DNA from: Glandiceps talaboti
Lineage: Eukaryota; Hemichordata; Enteropneusta; Spengelidae
Direction of reading: 5' to 3'
Assembly (NCBI RefSeq): GCF_964340395.1
Contig: NC_135563.1
Location: forward strand, 310,001 to 374,000
DNA: 64,000 nt
Shown: positions 1 through 10,691 of the stretch, piece after piece
How the letters are laid out: each line of letters starts with the position of its first letter
Numbering within the stretch: position 1 is the first letter of the stretch
Program-made: the position numbers and the translations under genes
The notes under the pieces: generated by a model
The model's input: only the letters and a program-made list of their open reading frames with translations
Databases searched by the model: none
Told to the model about the DNA's origin: nothing

Positions 1-241
1 AGTTATCTTTACACCAGGTGTTGACAAACTCAATACACTCCACATACTCACTGTCATCATCATTTGATATAAATCCGACAACAGCTGTATCATCTGCATA
101 TTTCTCAATCATCGCGCCATTAGTGTCCCATGCCAAATCATTTGTGTAAAGTACAAACAGAACTGGTGACAGCACACAGCCCTGTGGTGCACCTGTATTA
201 ACTGCTATTATGTCGGATACACCATACTTAGTGCGGACATA
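1..241 (-). mobile_element. LINE reverse-transcriptase fragment, cut by window edge
   Basis: Read on the minus strand, this stretch is one open frame of 80 codons without a start. It contains the RT core: a TGAPQGCVLSPVLF motif (RT block B) followed by EKYADDTAVVGF, where the YADD gives two of the catalytic aspartates, and then a FVNTWC segment. This block arrangement is typical of non-LTR retrotransposons of the CR1/Jockey/Rex type; the clade is not resolved. The element continues past base 1. At 241 it stops abruptly against a copy of the foldback-element core, so it is a fragment. No stop codon or frameshift is seen in the part visible. Confidence 0.85.
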
Positions 242-1440
242 TTGTGATTAATGCCAGTAAACCAATGTTACGGGGCCATTTTTATGTGACATGGGAAACT
301 CATTTAAAACTTACATTCACGTTAGCTATTCGAAGCTTGGAAATATTACCTCAAAGGCTAATGAATAACCTAAATATTGCCTTAATAGAAGCAAAAAACT
401 GCAGATCTGCCAGGGGAAAACGCCCAAGGACTTCCTCACCCCAGAGGTCACTCAAGCATTCAACCAAGACTCAGATGCACCAACAACCTTTTTACAGTCA
501 TAATGGTATTAAACTTTTAATATTTTCACCCAATTCTAATTTGAGATGATGGTCTTTTAAAGATGTGAAATGTTTGCCAAGGTAGTCTAAAATTGCCTTA
601 AACTCCAAATCTCCCCTACCAATGATACTACCAGTAGATGTGCTGACCTTTACTACATGTAAATAATGATGCCATTTAACTTTTTAAGAACATATTTCAA
701 CCCTGTGTGAGTTATAAAGAATAGTTTCTGATACTTGATGGTGCTGTCTTGTAAAGCATGGATCAAGTTATTGCTTGAAAGGGTCTGAATAGCCTAAAAA
801 TTGGCTTTAAGAGTAAAAATCCTCCAGGGCTTCTAGAGGGAGACTCCTTTGGATCCCCCACATGAGGTGGACATATCCCAGTTTCAAGTTCTTCCCCTCT
901 GTCAAGATGCTAGCAAAGTATATTTCAAAAATATTTCAACCCTGTGTAGTTGCTTTTTACATGTTGGTGCTGTCTTTCTTGTAAAGCTTGGAAATTATTG
1001 TCTGAAAGGGTCTGAATTGTCTCAAAATTGACTTTTCAGAGTAAAAAACCTCCAGGACTTCTAGGGGGGGACCCCCTAGGACCCCCCCCCCCATAAGAGA
1101 TATACATATTCCCTGCTCAAGCTCTCCAATATCTTTCACTGTCAAGATGATTTTAAACTCCTTTTGGAATATATTTACCCTGTGTAGTCAATAATTACAA
1201 TTATGATAGTGCTAACCCAGGATCTTATAAAGTAGATACAAGACAGTCAAGCAGTCCACACTGAGCCACAATAAAACAATACCTGTCATGTGAATATTAT
1301 ATATATATATGGGGGGGGGGGGGTCATCATGTTTTAGAATTAAGTGATAGGGGGGGGGGTCAGCCTGTTTTTGATTTTACAGATAGGGGGGTCAGTGACT
1401 TTTTGTCGGCCCAATTTAAGAATACACGGTGTATTACCAT
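242..1440 (-). mobile_element. Third, partial copy of the foldback-element core
   Basis: The reverse complement of this stretch follows 31080-32040 (and 7010-7650) in the same order: a G-run plus gtcagtgactttttgtcggccc module, then repeated 230-240 bp subunits (each with a cctccagg..cttctag G-run and a tttcagacaataatt segment), then the agatctgcagttttttg segment and the flanking taggttattcat part. It lacks the tandem-array ends found on the copies at 6171-12626 and 30458-33219. The short ORFs here are read through repeats and are not credible genes. A microsatellite (TA)n and G-runs lie at 1298-1390. Confidence 0.75.
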
Positions 1441-1896
1441 TTAGTCGGATCAGTAGATGTTTACACTCACGGCATAATGCGTTAATTTGGGCAAATAGTG
1501 AGTTTGTTCTAGCAAGCTAATTAATGCAAAGCTGATAAACTCAGATAAGACATTGATATCAGGTAGGAAATAGAAAAAAACAGTAAGAGGAAACAGTATT
1601 TAAAACTTTATTTGAAATATACAGAAAATAACATTAGAAATCCGGAAAATCGCGAGTACAAAATTGATCATTGGTCCTTTACCCTGTGGTTTCGCTGAGG
1701 AGAACTATTAATTCGGTATACACCAAGATAATCGTTTATTCTTGAACGATGCCTTATGTGTGAACCATGTTCACCCCAGACGAAGCTTTGAAGAGTGTAA
1801 TGCGTTCGATCTTGTAACGAAGCTCAAAAAAAGTTTCAGTTTTAGTGAGAATGAAATGGTGACGTGGCAGTATGAACTTATAGTGAAGTTTTCAGC
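1441..1896. other. No gene or repeat recognised
   Basis: About 450 bp of unassigned sequence. A 61-codon ORF (1742-1927) runs into the following repeat and has no recognisable motif, so I do not call it. Confidence 0.4.
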
Positions 1897-2353
1897 ACAG
1901 ACCACAGGGAACCCAGGAACCGTGTGACAAACAAAACAAAACAAACAAACAAACAAACAAACAAACAAACAAATAAATAAATAAATGAACAAGCAAACGA
2001 ACGACAAGTATAGGAACAAATGAAATAATTAAATAAACCAGCAAATAAACAGATACTCATGGGGGTATACTAGATATGGTTTTTTCCTATACCATCACTA
2101 CAAAAAACAAGTGGAGGGCACAGGGCACCCAGGAACCGTGTGACAAACAAAACAAAACAAAACAAAACAAAACAAAACAAAAACAAATAAACTATCAAAT
2201 AAATGACAAATGAACAAGCAAACGAATGACAAGTATAGGGACAAATAAAACAATTAAATAAACCAGCAAATAAACAGATACTCGTGGGGGTATACCTAGA
2301 TACCTAGATTTTGTGTAGTGACGGGTACAAATTATTTGATAGTTTATTTATTT

Positions 2354-2387
<34 letters not shown>

Positions 2388-2460
2388 CTTTTCTTTTCTT
2401 TTCTTTTCTTTTGTTTTCTTTTGTTTTGTTTGTCACACGGTTCATGGGTGCCCTGTGATC
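1897..2460. repeat. Tandem 225-bp duplication plus inverted copy, rich in (AAAC)n/(AAAAC)n
   Basis: Two direct copies start at about 1897 and 2115 with the words cacaggg..acccaggaaccgtgtgaca. They run through A-rich AAAC/AAAAC microsatellite and end in aaacagatactc.tgggggtatac (2050 and 2275). A third copy is inverted at 2333-2457, so 2117-2200 and 2333-2457 can pair as a foldback. The poly-Phe/Leu/Cys ORFs on the minus strand are microsatellite translations. Confidence 0.8.
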
Positions 2461-2571
2461 TACATCGGATTTCAATCAGATTGAATCAGGACTAAATCCA
2501 TGACAACTTGTTCTCGACTTCGAATCAAAGATGACAACCGTACGTTTGCCAACAGTAAGCCTCATTTGTCC

Positions 2572-2794
2572 CACAGGGGCGTGTAATATTTCATAGATTG
2601 TTGTTTTCCATGTCTACAGACTAAATATAACAACCTTTTGAATATATATTCCTACCTGTACAGGGAAAGAGATTTATACAAAATGTATTTATAGTATACG
2701 TAGTACTATAGAGATTGATACATTTGTAGCAGCAAGATTCGTATGATATTTTCCTAAGAAAACGGAAATCTAAGCAATAATACACGCCCCTGTG
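2572..2794. mobile_element. hAT-like MITE, copy 1 (CACAGGGGCG termini)
   Basis: A 223-bp element with terminal inverted repeats CACAGGGGCGTGTAATATT and, on the other strand, CACAGGGGCGTGTATTATT. It is flanked by a perfect 8-bp duplication ATTTGTCC at 2564-2571 and 2795-2802. An 8-bp duplication with a CAGGGGCG terminus is characteristic of the hAT superfamily. There is no coding capacity, so it would depend on a transposase made elsewhere. A second copy lies at 30168-30393. Confidence 0.85.
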
Positions 2795-2904
2795 ATTTGT
2801 CCCCTGTTTATGACACGTCCCAAGTGATGCATGTTACATCCAAAAAAATGCGTCCCAAATGTCAAATATGGCGTCAAATACGCACAAATAACATGTTAAC
2901 ACGA

Positions 2905-3255
2905 CCTCAGGTATGTACTGAATTATATTGAAATTGAAGTATGTATTCTTAAGATATAGCCTAATTACCGAAAATCCTTAATTATGCAAATTATTCATTA
3001 CGATGTAAGGTACATCAACAAATTTCATAGGACATATACGTTTTCTTATGATTAACTATGTACTAAATAATATTGGAATTGAAGTATGCATTCTTATCAT
3101 ATAGCCTAATTACCAAAAATAATTAATTATGCAAATTATTCATTAATGCTGTAAGGTACATAAACAAATTTTATAGGACAAATGTATGTTGTTATGTTTA
3201 ACGAATAAACTAAAGTATTGCTTAATTAGTTGATTTCATTGATATGCAAATATCC
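2905..3255 (+). repeat. ATGCAAAT satellite, about 2.3 units of ~150 bp
   Basis: Tandem units share the order: atgtactgaat, attgaaattgaagtatg, agatatagcctaattacc, ttatgcaaattattcat, gtaaggtacatcaacaa, ataggacat. The same family makes a longer array that is now split between 38385-38552 and 44292-44990. Each unit carries an ATGCAAAT octamer. Confidence 0.85.
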
Positions 3256-3263
3256 CTAACACA

Positions 3264-3316
3264 TACACACACATACATACATACATACATACATACATAC
3301 ATACATACATACATAC
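3264..3316. repeat. (CATA)n microsatellite
   Basis: About 13 tetranucleotide repeats directly abutting the following 834-bp duplication. Confidence 0.95.
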
Positions 3317-5010
3317 TTGTACTCCGGATGGGCGTTAAATTTCGACTGACAGTTACAAATGAGGGCTATTGACCAATCAGGGAAAAGCGTGAAGACAGGT
3401 GTATGAGCAGAGTAGCAAATTTATCAAATGTTAGTGGCGGGAGTGTATTTTCTGTGTATGAGATCCAATTAATGGCATCCAGGGAAGAGTGATTAGACGC
3501 AGACAATCATAACAAAAACATGACCCCAGACTGTGACTGAACAGATAAGACTTCCGTTCACACGTTGAACACTATTTTCGTAATAATAAACATTACCTCA
3601 GAGTGTATTTAGAAGGTGAATAAAATACACATACTACAAGGTAGACGGTAGATGGATACACGATACACAGGGGGAAAGCGATGGTTTCACACAGAAATAC
3701 ACTGAAAAAAATACTAGCTCATCATGCAAGTTTGGAATAGTTGGGCCGAAGATAGGGATGAAGACGGAATGGACAAAAAGTCACAATAATTGTGGACGGT
3801 ATTGCATTGTAGTTTGAATGGTGTATTTTACTACAACTTGCGAGAGGTAGACGGTACTACTATTGCTTCGTAATACACGACATTTCAAAAGTTTGAATGA
3901 TGTATTTCATTTGCATGTAATTAATATGCTGTTTCTTTACACTAGACACAGATAAACAATTTCGCTGAAAGTTGTATTTTTGATGTCAGTAGCCAGGTTT
4001 ACGTTTTATCAGTGGCGATTAAATTTCATATCACTAGTTGCACACACACATGATGGATGTGATTGTATTGAGTAGTTTGTAGTATGAATGTCCTGCATAA
4101 TAATATCAAGCAAATACATAGTGGTATGAAATACACTGTACATTGGGATTTGTACTCCGGCTGGGCGTTAAATTTCGACTGACAGTTACAAATGAGGGCT
4201 ATTGACCAATCAGGGAAAAGCGTGAAGACCGGTGTATCAGCAGAGTAGCAAATTTATCAAATGTCGGTGGCGGAAGTGTATTTGCTGTGTATGAGATCCA
4301 ATTAATGGCATCCAGGGAAGAGTGATTAGACGCAGACAATCATAACAAAAACATGACCCCTGACTGTGACTGAACAGATAAGACTTCCGTTCACAAGTTG
4401 AACACTATTTTCGTAATAATAAACATTACCTCAGAGTGTATTTAGAAGGTGAATAAAATACACATACTACAACTTGTACTTGCAAGGTAGACGGTATAAT
4501 GGCAGGGAGAAAGCGACGGTTTGCTGTTATGACATTTGAGGACATAGATCAGAAACTGAAGACAAGTGTACTGAAAAATACACAGAAATACACAGAAAAA
4601 AATACAAGCTCATCGTGCAAAGTTTGGAATAGTTCGGCCGAGGAGAGGGATGAAGACGGAATCACAATAATTGTGGACGGTATTGCATTGTAGTTTGAAT
4701 GATGTATTTTACTACAACTTGCAAGAGGTGGACGGTACTACTATTGCTTCGTAATACACGACATTTCAAAAGTTTGAATGGTGTATTTCATTTGCATGTA
4801 ATCAATATGCTGTTTCTTTACCCTAGTCTTGTTTAATAGACACAGATACACAATTTCGCTGAAAGTTGTATTTTTGATGTCAGTAGCCATGTTTTGTTTT
4901 ATCAGTGGCGATTAAATTTCATATCACTAGGTGCATACACATGATGGATGTGATTGTATTGAGTAGTTTGTAGTATGAATGTCCTGCGTAATATACTCTG
5001 TCCATTGGGA
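3317..5010. repeat. Direct tandem duplication, ~834-bp and ~860-bp copies
   Basis: Copy 1 (3317-4149) and copy 2 (4150-5010) both start ttgtactccgg.tgggcgtta, include gaccaatcaggg (a CCAAT-like word), and end near a tagtatgaatgtcctgc segment. They differ by scattered substitutions and by small indels around 3645-3760 versus 4480-4680. Copy 2 keeps a short ORF that is destroyed in copy 1. Confidence 0.9.
4499..4693 (+). CDS. Short 64-codon ORF, possible relic of an N-terminal exon
   Basis: The peptide starts MAGRKRRFAVMTFEDIDQKL and is charged and soluble-looking, ending in a DEDGITIIVDG segment. The basic start followed by F-x-x-x-T-x-x-D-I and later N-T-x-K resembles N-termini I associate with KIAA1958/DUF3504-type (Crypton tyrosine-recombinase-like) proteins, but that likeness is weak and from memory. 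The corresponding place in the upstream duplicate (about 3650-3810) has lost the start and frame through indels. It could equally be a chance ORF in a non-autonomous repeat. Confidence 0.25.
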   Translation: MAGRKRRFAVMTFEDIDQKLKTSVLKNTQKYTEKNTSSSCKVWNSSAEERDEDGITIIVDGIAL

Positions 5011-5159
5011 TGTAATTGCTATTTTCATCGTGCAACATACCGATATACGTGTGAGACATTGAATGTTGACACAGGCGTGTATCCAGTTTGTTGACACGTG
5101 TCAGCTTCGATTGGAAGTCACGTTGGCGTCAGGGTGTCTCATCGAAAATCAAAACATAA

Positions 5160-5490
5160 AAAATGAGTGTATGGAGTTTTTCCTGGTAAGAATATGACAC
5201 CATCGAATTATTAGCCGGGGTATAAGATAAATGCCATCCTGGCAATACACGCCTCCAATCTGATTAAAATCCGATGTAGATGTCGGCTAATCGTGCATTG
5301 CTATCTTACCATCGTTATTTAGCTTGAATTGACCTTCGTAGTACATGTTTACATTTTTTAGCCTGATCGCCTCCTCTAGAGGGTGTATGAACAATGGGTG
5401 TATGAACTTTTTCCTGGTAAGAATATGACACCATTGAATTATTAGCCGGGGTACAAGATAAACGCCATCCTGGCAATTCACGCCTCTTAC
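5160..5490. repeat. Tandem duplication of a ~95-bp segment, ~230 bp apart
   Basis: 5163-5255 and 5391-5487 share tttttcctggtaagaatatg, then ttattagccggggta.aagataa and gccatcctggcaat. Two ORFs predicted on the minus strand simply cross this repeat and the next microsatellite. Confidence 0.8.
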
Positions 5491-5527
5491 GTCGGCGTGT
5501 ATTTACCCGGACGGCATTTATTACATA

Positions 5528-5562
5528 CACACACACATACATACATACATACATACATACAT
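5528..5562. repeat. (CA)/(CATA)n microsatellite at the 3' end of the Penelope-like element
   Basis: Simple repeat acacacac followed by catacatac. A similar catacata tract lies at the other end of the same Penelope-like element (35562-35617). Confidence 0.9.
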
Positions 5563-6170
5563 AGAAATGCATAAGGAACTAATAAACCAGTCCGTATATA
5601 TAGCTGTTAAATCCGACGTTTCGAATAAATATTCTTTTTCAAAGGAAAAATTGGCGAGACAGAGAAATGCCAGGTGAAAACCCCGAACATTTCTAAATAT
5701 AATGGAACAAAACCGCGCGTAATATAAATAAACGGTTATACGTGGGATAAGTTCTTAAATTCGCATGCACCAAATAGAACCCAATAGAATACGCCTGAAA
5801 TTTAAAAAAATACCCAATAATCATGATAATTAGATTGGGAAAGACGAGAATAATCTATTAATTCCAAGGGGTTCCAGCGTTCCAAGACGGAAAATGATTT
5901 CTTCTTCCTTTAACCTCAATGCTTTCTCATCACCAGAAACCTTACAAATCCCTGAAATGGACATATCTGATACATTATGATCGTTTGTAATAAAATGCAT
6001 AGATACGGGATAGTTACGATTCTTTTGTCTGGTCAAACGGAGATGTTCCACGAAACGATCACCAAGACGACGTACAGTTGAACCTATATATAGAAAACCA
6101 CATTTTTGACATGTAATGCAATACACTACATTAGTACTAATACAAGTAAATCTACTTGTAACAGGCACAC
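5563..6170 (-). mobile_element. Penelope-like element, 3' half with GIY-YIG endonuclease
   Basis: On the minus strand the frame from about 6170 down to 5830 encodes the C-terminal part of a Penelope-like polyprotein. It begins SVPVTSRFTC, followed by NVVYCITCQKC and GFLYIGST, the GIY-YIG nuclease core, and ends with a conserved-looking EEEIIFRLGTLEPLGIN segment. GIY-YIG endonucleases are the mark of EN+ Penelope-like elements and nick target DNA to prime reverse transcription. The start codon given by a naive ORF (6249) lies in the adjoining foldback array, so it is artificial. The 3' untranslated part (5563-5829) has an aatccgacgtttcgaataaa segment also seen at 49035-49110. The missing RT half is at 33220-35633 on the same strand. 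Confidence 0.9.
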
Positions 6171-6545
6171 TATGGCGTTGAATGCCTGCCAATATTCGAA
6201 AATTCAATACTGCAATGACTATATGCAATACTGCAATGACTATATGCAATACTGCAATGACTATATGCGATATGACTACATGAGATGATTACATGCGATA
6301 TGACTACATGCGATGTGACTACATGAGATGACTACATGCGATATGACTACATGAGGTGACTACATGCGATGCGACTACATTAGATGACTACATGAGATGA
6401 CTACATGCGATATGACTATATGAGATGACTACATGCGATATGACTACATGAGGTGACTACATGCGATGTGACTACATGAGATGACTACATGCGATATGAC
6501 TACATGAGATGACTACATGCTATACTGCGATGCGAGATGATGACA
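6171..6545 (+). repeat. Left inverted end: GACTACATG tandem array
   Basis: After the unique terminus, the sequence is an alternation of gactacatgcgatat (15 bp) and gactacatgagat (13 bp), giving a 28-bp compound unit with variants. The array at 11990-12600 is its inverse complement, so the two ends can pair over several hundred bases. Confidence 0.9.
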
Positions 6546-8012
6546 TGATATGCGGCGATTTTGTAATGACGTTATGCCATTCGTAGATTATTCAATATGC
6601 ATAAGGGGTAGACCATTCGATATCCTGGGGGGCTTTGAAGATTGGTGGAGAGTCATTATTTTTTTTCCCACCTGCTTGCCTGAGAATTATTTTTTTCTCC
6701 TTCGCTTATGCTGGCAACTTTTTTTTCTTTGCTTTTCTGAGATATCCGTATTTTTTTTACGTCAATGTTGAACACCTACATTTGTTGCCACAATTTTCTG
6801 TTTGGTTTTGGCACACGGTAATAGAGAGAGTAAAAAGATGTTCTATGACACACATATTATATTTAGAAAACTACATATTTCATACATGTTTGATTTTCAA
6901 TTAAATAAACATCGTTGACAGTTTTTATGCCATGGTATGGTGAAAATACAAATCGGAAACTTGATTGGTGAGCTCAAACATTCAGATAGACCAGTCAGTT
7001 TCTCAAGCTTGGGGGATGGGGGGTGTCAGTGTTTTTTTTCCATTGGGCCGACTAAAAGTCACTGACCCCCCTGAATAAAGTTTCATAGCATCTGACAGTA
7101 AGTTGTAGAGGGAAGAGCTTTGAGACTGGGATATGTCCACCTCTTGTGTGTTATTGTGTGTGTGAATGGGGGGGGGGGGTTTCTAGGGTTCTACAAAACG
7201 GCCTGGAGGATTTTTACTTCTAAAGGCAATGTTTAGGCTATTCACAGACACTTTCAGACAATAATTTACAAGCTTTACAAGGCAGCTCTAACATGTAAAA
7301 AGCAACTACATAAGGTTGAAACATGTTTGAAATAAAGTTCCATAGCATCTTGACAGTAAGAGGTGGAGGGAAGAACTTTGATTTGAGGCTTGGACATGTC
7401 TACGTTTTTTTTTACCAATTTTGGTGAATCTTATTGTTGGTTTAACGAATGAGTGGCCTCTGGGGTGATGGAGTGCAAGGGGTCCCCCCGCCAGATCTGC
7501 AGTTTTTTGTTTCTATTTAGGCAATTTTTAGGTTATGCATAGCCTCTGAGATATATATTGCCAAGCATCGAAAAGCTAAAGTAAATATAACTTTTTACCT
7601 ACGTTTTCCATGTTATAAAAGTGGGCCTGTAACATTGGTATAGGGGCATTGATATTGCATGTATAGTAAAGTTACTGATGTGTTAGAGCACTTTAGGAGG
7701 TCATACCTAGTGTACAATAGAAACTTGAATTTGAGTTGTGGTGTCGATACATGTAGTGTCTGAAATAGGAAGTATAGCATCCCTTTTGACAAATTCATAC
7801 TGAAGAGACTAGAACAATTTAGATTAAGTTCTTTTGTAAACTATCCAATATTATGAAGGTTACCATTACAAAACCTTCAAGTTCACTTTTGCCCCAAAGT
7901 GTAAGATAAGTGAAGCACTGATTGTGAAACAGCCAAACACTTACATGGCATGTTCTGTAACTAGCGTGGTAGCTTGGTAATACATGTATTATATGTATAA
8001 TGTTATGTATGT
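6546..8012 (+). other. Foldback core, left part, noncoding
   Basis: Collinear with 30600-32395. It contains pyrimidine-rich tttttttccc segments, a G-run module (7005-7080), two ~240-bp subunits (7075-7330 and 7325-7500) and a unique-looking stretch to 8012. Predicted ORFs here (for example 6550-6771, 7819-8088) are not conserved as frames in the second copy and have no domain signature. Confidence 0.7.
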
Positions 8013-8080
8013 AACAGATACAATCCGACCAATATGCGTCGAGCGGTAGCGAGGCGCATATTGGTCGGATTGTATCTGTT
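8013..8080. repeat. Perfect 26-bp hairpin with 16-nt loop
   Basis: 8013-8038 (aacagatacaatccgacc then aatatgcg) is the exact inverse complement of 8055-8080. The loop is tcgagcggtagcgagg. It sits exactly where copy 1 of the foldback core departs from copy 2, so it marks the left edge of the 3.5-kb insert. Confidence 0.95.
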
Positions 8081-8190
8081 TTGTACACCGGCTAATCTCC
8101 TTTGTTGTGTATTGAGTTTCGAATTCCAATATACTCCGGAGATAACTCATACACTGCTATCATACCACCACAAAGAATAATAACAGTGTC

Positions 8191-8543
8191 TGCGCCATCG
8201 TGCATGTCTGCATATCTTCCGGGCTATTTATACACTCTAGCTAATACACATACACAAACAAAATTAGACACTCACTTCACACTACAAGTTCTCAAATACA
8301 CGTGTCTGCTGTATTGTGCATTTTCTCAGAGGATATTTTTACATTGGAGTTAGAAGACATACATCAATGAAGTTGGATACTCTCTGTACTCTCCATGTTC
8401 TTAAATGTAAACTGAGCGAAACGTCGCTTTCGACAAGACATGCTTAGCTACTGAAAGTTTCACACACACTAACCAAGCTATTGACGTTTATTTGGTTGGG
8501 CTGCGCCATCGTGCATGTCTGCATATCTTCCGGGCTATTTATA
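8191..8543 (+). repeat. 311-bp tandem unit; second unit is split by the LINE
   Basis: Unit 1 is 8191-8501. Unit 2 starts at 8502 (tgcgccatcgtgcatgtctg), is interrupted after ..gggctatttata at 8543, and resumes at about 10920-11197 with tatacactctagctaata through ttggttgggct. The unit includes gagcgaaacgtcgctttcga. The near-identity of units 1 and 2 means the duplication is recent. Confidence 0.9.
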
Positions 8544-10691
8544 GATCTTATAGAACCCTGTGAGTGGTACAACTACTTCAAAAAATTACTAAATCTAAAT
8601 AATTCTGAACCCCTTACAAATAATAATTCTGATGTAATAGATTTAGAACAAAGATTAAACCCAACATTAAAACATGATCTTGATAAACCAATATCAACCA
8701 ATGAAATAAAACAAGCTGTTAAAAACTTAAAAAACAATAAAGCTACAGCAGAAGACAAAATTTGCAATGAAATGATAAAATATGGACAATTTCAGTTAAT
8801 AAAACCAATCCATAAATTATTTAATATTGTATATAAATCTAACGTATTTCCAAAATCGTGGAATGCCAGCATTATTGTTCCGATCCACAAATCAGGACCC
8901 AAATCAATTCCATCTAACTACCGAGGAATTGCTATATCTAGTTGCCTTGGCAAATTATTCACAAGTATATTGAATAACAGGCTAACCGAATACATAGAAA
9001 ACAAAAACATTCTACCATCAGAACAGTTTGGTTTTAGAAAAAATTGTCGTACTACGGACAATCTATTTATTTTAAAAACAGTTATCAATAAATATTTATA
9101 TCAAAATGAACAACAAAAAACAAAACAAAAGGACAACAAAATTTATGCTTGTTTCATAGATATGAAAAAGGCATTTGATAGCGTCTCACATGATGGCCTC
9201 TTCCAAAAAATGCTTTCTAATAACATATTTGGTAACATGTATAAAATGATTAAACATATATACAGAAATGCAACTTACAAAGTGAAAACCAAAAATGGTT
9301 TAACACAAGAATTTAAATCATCTGTAGGAGTCAAACAAGGCTGTAACCTTAGCCCTACACTATTTAATATTTTCATTAGTGACCTACCAAGAATTTTTGA
9401 TTCAAGTCATTGTGACGCACCAACTATCAATAACAAGGCAATCAGTTGCCTACTTTACGCTGATGATATTGTCCTTCTGTCAAAATCGAAGCAAGGGTTA
9501 CAACACTGCCTTGACAAATTATCAAAGTACACACAGAAATGGAAACTCAAAGTTAACACTATGAAAACAAAAATCATGATATTCAATAAAAACAACAGAC
9601 TGTTACAAAAAAGTAATTTTTTCTTTGAGGGAGAAGAACTAGACATTGTAAAAAAATTCAACTACTTAGGTCTAATTATTTCTCCAAATGGAAAATCAAA
9701 AGAAGCAATGGTGAATTTAAAAAACAAAGGGATCAAAGCATTATTTTCACTAAAGTCAAAGTTAGGCAATCTTAGAAATCTAAGTCCACAATTAATGCTA
9801 GATATATTTGATAAACTAATAAGACCAATAGTTGTATATGGGTGTGACATATGGAGTGATGAGTGCTGCAAAGATTCACCAATTGAAACTGTAAATGTTA
9901 ACTTCTGTCGGTTTATACTAGGAGTATCAAAGAAAACCACTAAAATGGGGATTTATGGGGAACTTGGAAGATTTCCATTAGATATATTTGTGAAAAAACA
10001 AGCGATAAAATATCTCGTCCATGTAATGAATACAAAAAACAACATATTACGAGAAGCTTTCAGTTTCAACAAAGAAAAAAAGACAACCTGGTACAAATCC
10101 ACAACTTTGTACCTACCTAATAGTGACATAAATCAATTACAAGTCAATGAAATCAGTAAAAAAATAAAAACACAGCAAATAATCAACATTGAACATCAGC
10201 AACAAGCAAGCTTCATCTCACAGTGGAAAAACAGCTTAAATAACAGAGAGGAAAATGGAAATAATAACTGCAAACTCAGAACATACAAACTCATTAAATT
10301 AGATTTTAAGCTTGAACCATATCTAGAAAAATTAAATAACCCAGAATTGCGATCAATAATCTGTAAATTCAGACTAAGTGACCACAAACTTGAAATTGAA
10401 AAGGGTCGTCATCACAAAATACCAGCTAAAAGCAGATTATGTAAAATATGCAACTCAACCCTTGTAGAAGATGAAAAACACTTTATATTACAGTGTCCCC
10501 TGTATAATTTACTCAGGCATGACCTCTTTAGTGAAGCTGCTAAACATATTAATAATTACAGAAACTTGACAGAAGAACAACAATTTAAAGAAATAATGAG
10601 CAACAAAACTCTAATTATCGCACTTGGAAAATATATCAAACTTAGTAATATAAAAAGGGAGCACCACCTACAAAATACTCATAATATATAA
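8481..10691 (+). CDS. LINE reverse transcriptase, intact RT frame with host-derived start
   Basis: A 736-codon ORF. The first 21 codons come from the 311-bp flanking repeat, so the annotated Met is accidental; LINE-derived protein starts at residue 22 (DLIEPCEWYNYF). RT motifs follow in order: NYRGIAISS near 147, EQFGFRKNCRTTDN near 181, CFIDMKKAFDSV near 224 with the first catalytic Asp, GVKQGCNLSPTLF near 283, and LLYADDIVLL with YADD at 326-329. Next come the FNYLG segment and a thumb region. Near residues 654-680 is a C-terminal CKIC..H..C zinc-knuckle-like motif ending CPLYNLLR. The protein would copy LINE RNA at a nick, but the upstream endonuclease is absent. Codon use is strongly A-rich. 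Clade is unresolved. Confidence 0.85.
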   Translation: MTFIWLGCAIVHVCISSGLFIDLIEPCEWYNYFKKLLNLNNSEPLTNNNSDVIDLEQRLNPTLKHDLDKPISTNEIKQAVKNLKNNKATAEDKICNEMIKYGQFQLIKPIHKLFNIVYKSNVFPKSWNASIIVPIHKSGPKSIPSNYRGIAISSCLGKLFTSILNNRLTEYIENKNILPSEQFGFRKNCRTTDNLFILKTVINKYLYQNEQQKTKQKDNKIYACFIDMKKAFDSVSHDGLFQKMLSNNIFGNMYKMIKHIYRNATYKVKTKNGLTQEFKSSVGVKQGCNLSPTLFNIFISDLPRIFDSSHCDAPTINNKAISCLLYADDIVLLSKSKQGLQHCLDKLSKYTQKWKLKVNTMKTKIMIFNKNNRLLQKSNFFFEGEELDIVKKFNYLGLIISPNGKSKEAMVNLKNKGIKALFSLKSKLGNLRNLSPQLMLDIFDKLIRPIVVYGCDIWSDECCKDSPIETVNVNFCRFILGVSKKTTKMGIYGELGRFPLDIFVKKQAIKYLVHVMNTKNNILREAFSFNKEKKTTWYKSTTLYLPNSDINQLQVNEISKKIKTQQIINIEHQQQASFISQWKNSLNNREENGNNNCKLRTYKLIKLDFKLEPYLEKLNNPELRSIICKFRLSDHKLEIEKGRHHKIPAKSRLCKICNSTLVEDEKHFILQCPLYNLLRHDLFSEAAKHINNYRNLTEEQQFKEIMSNKTLIIALGKYIKLSNIKREHHLQNTHNI

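Noticed and set aside
1771-2060. Hydrophobic FLFVCLFV-type ORFs on the minus strand
   Set aside because: Direct translation of the AAAC/AAAT microsatellite.
6106-6288. YMQYCND repeat ORF and the plus-strand ORFs in the GACTACATG arrays
   Set aside because: Reading of a noncoding tandem array that occurs inverted elsewhere; frames are not kept between copies.
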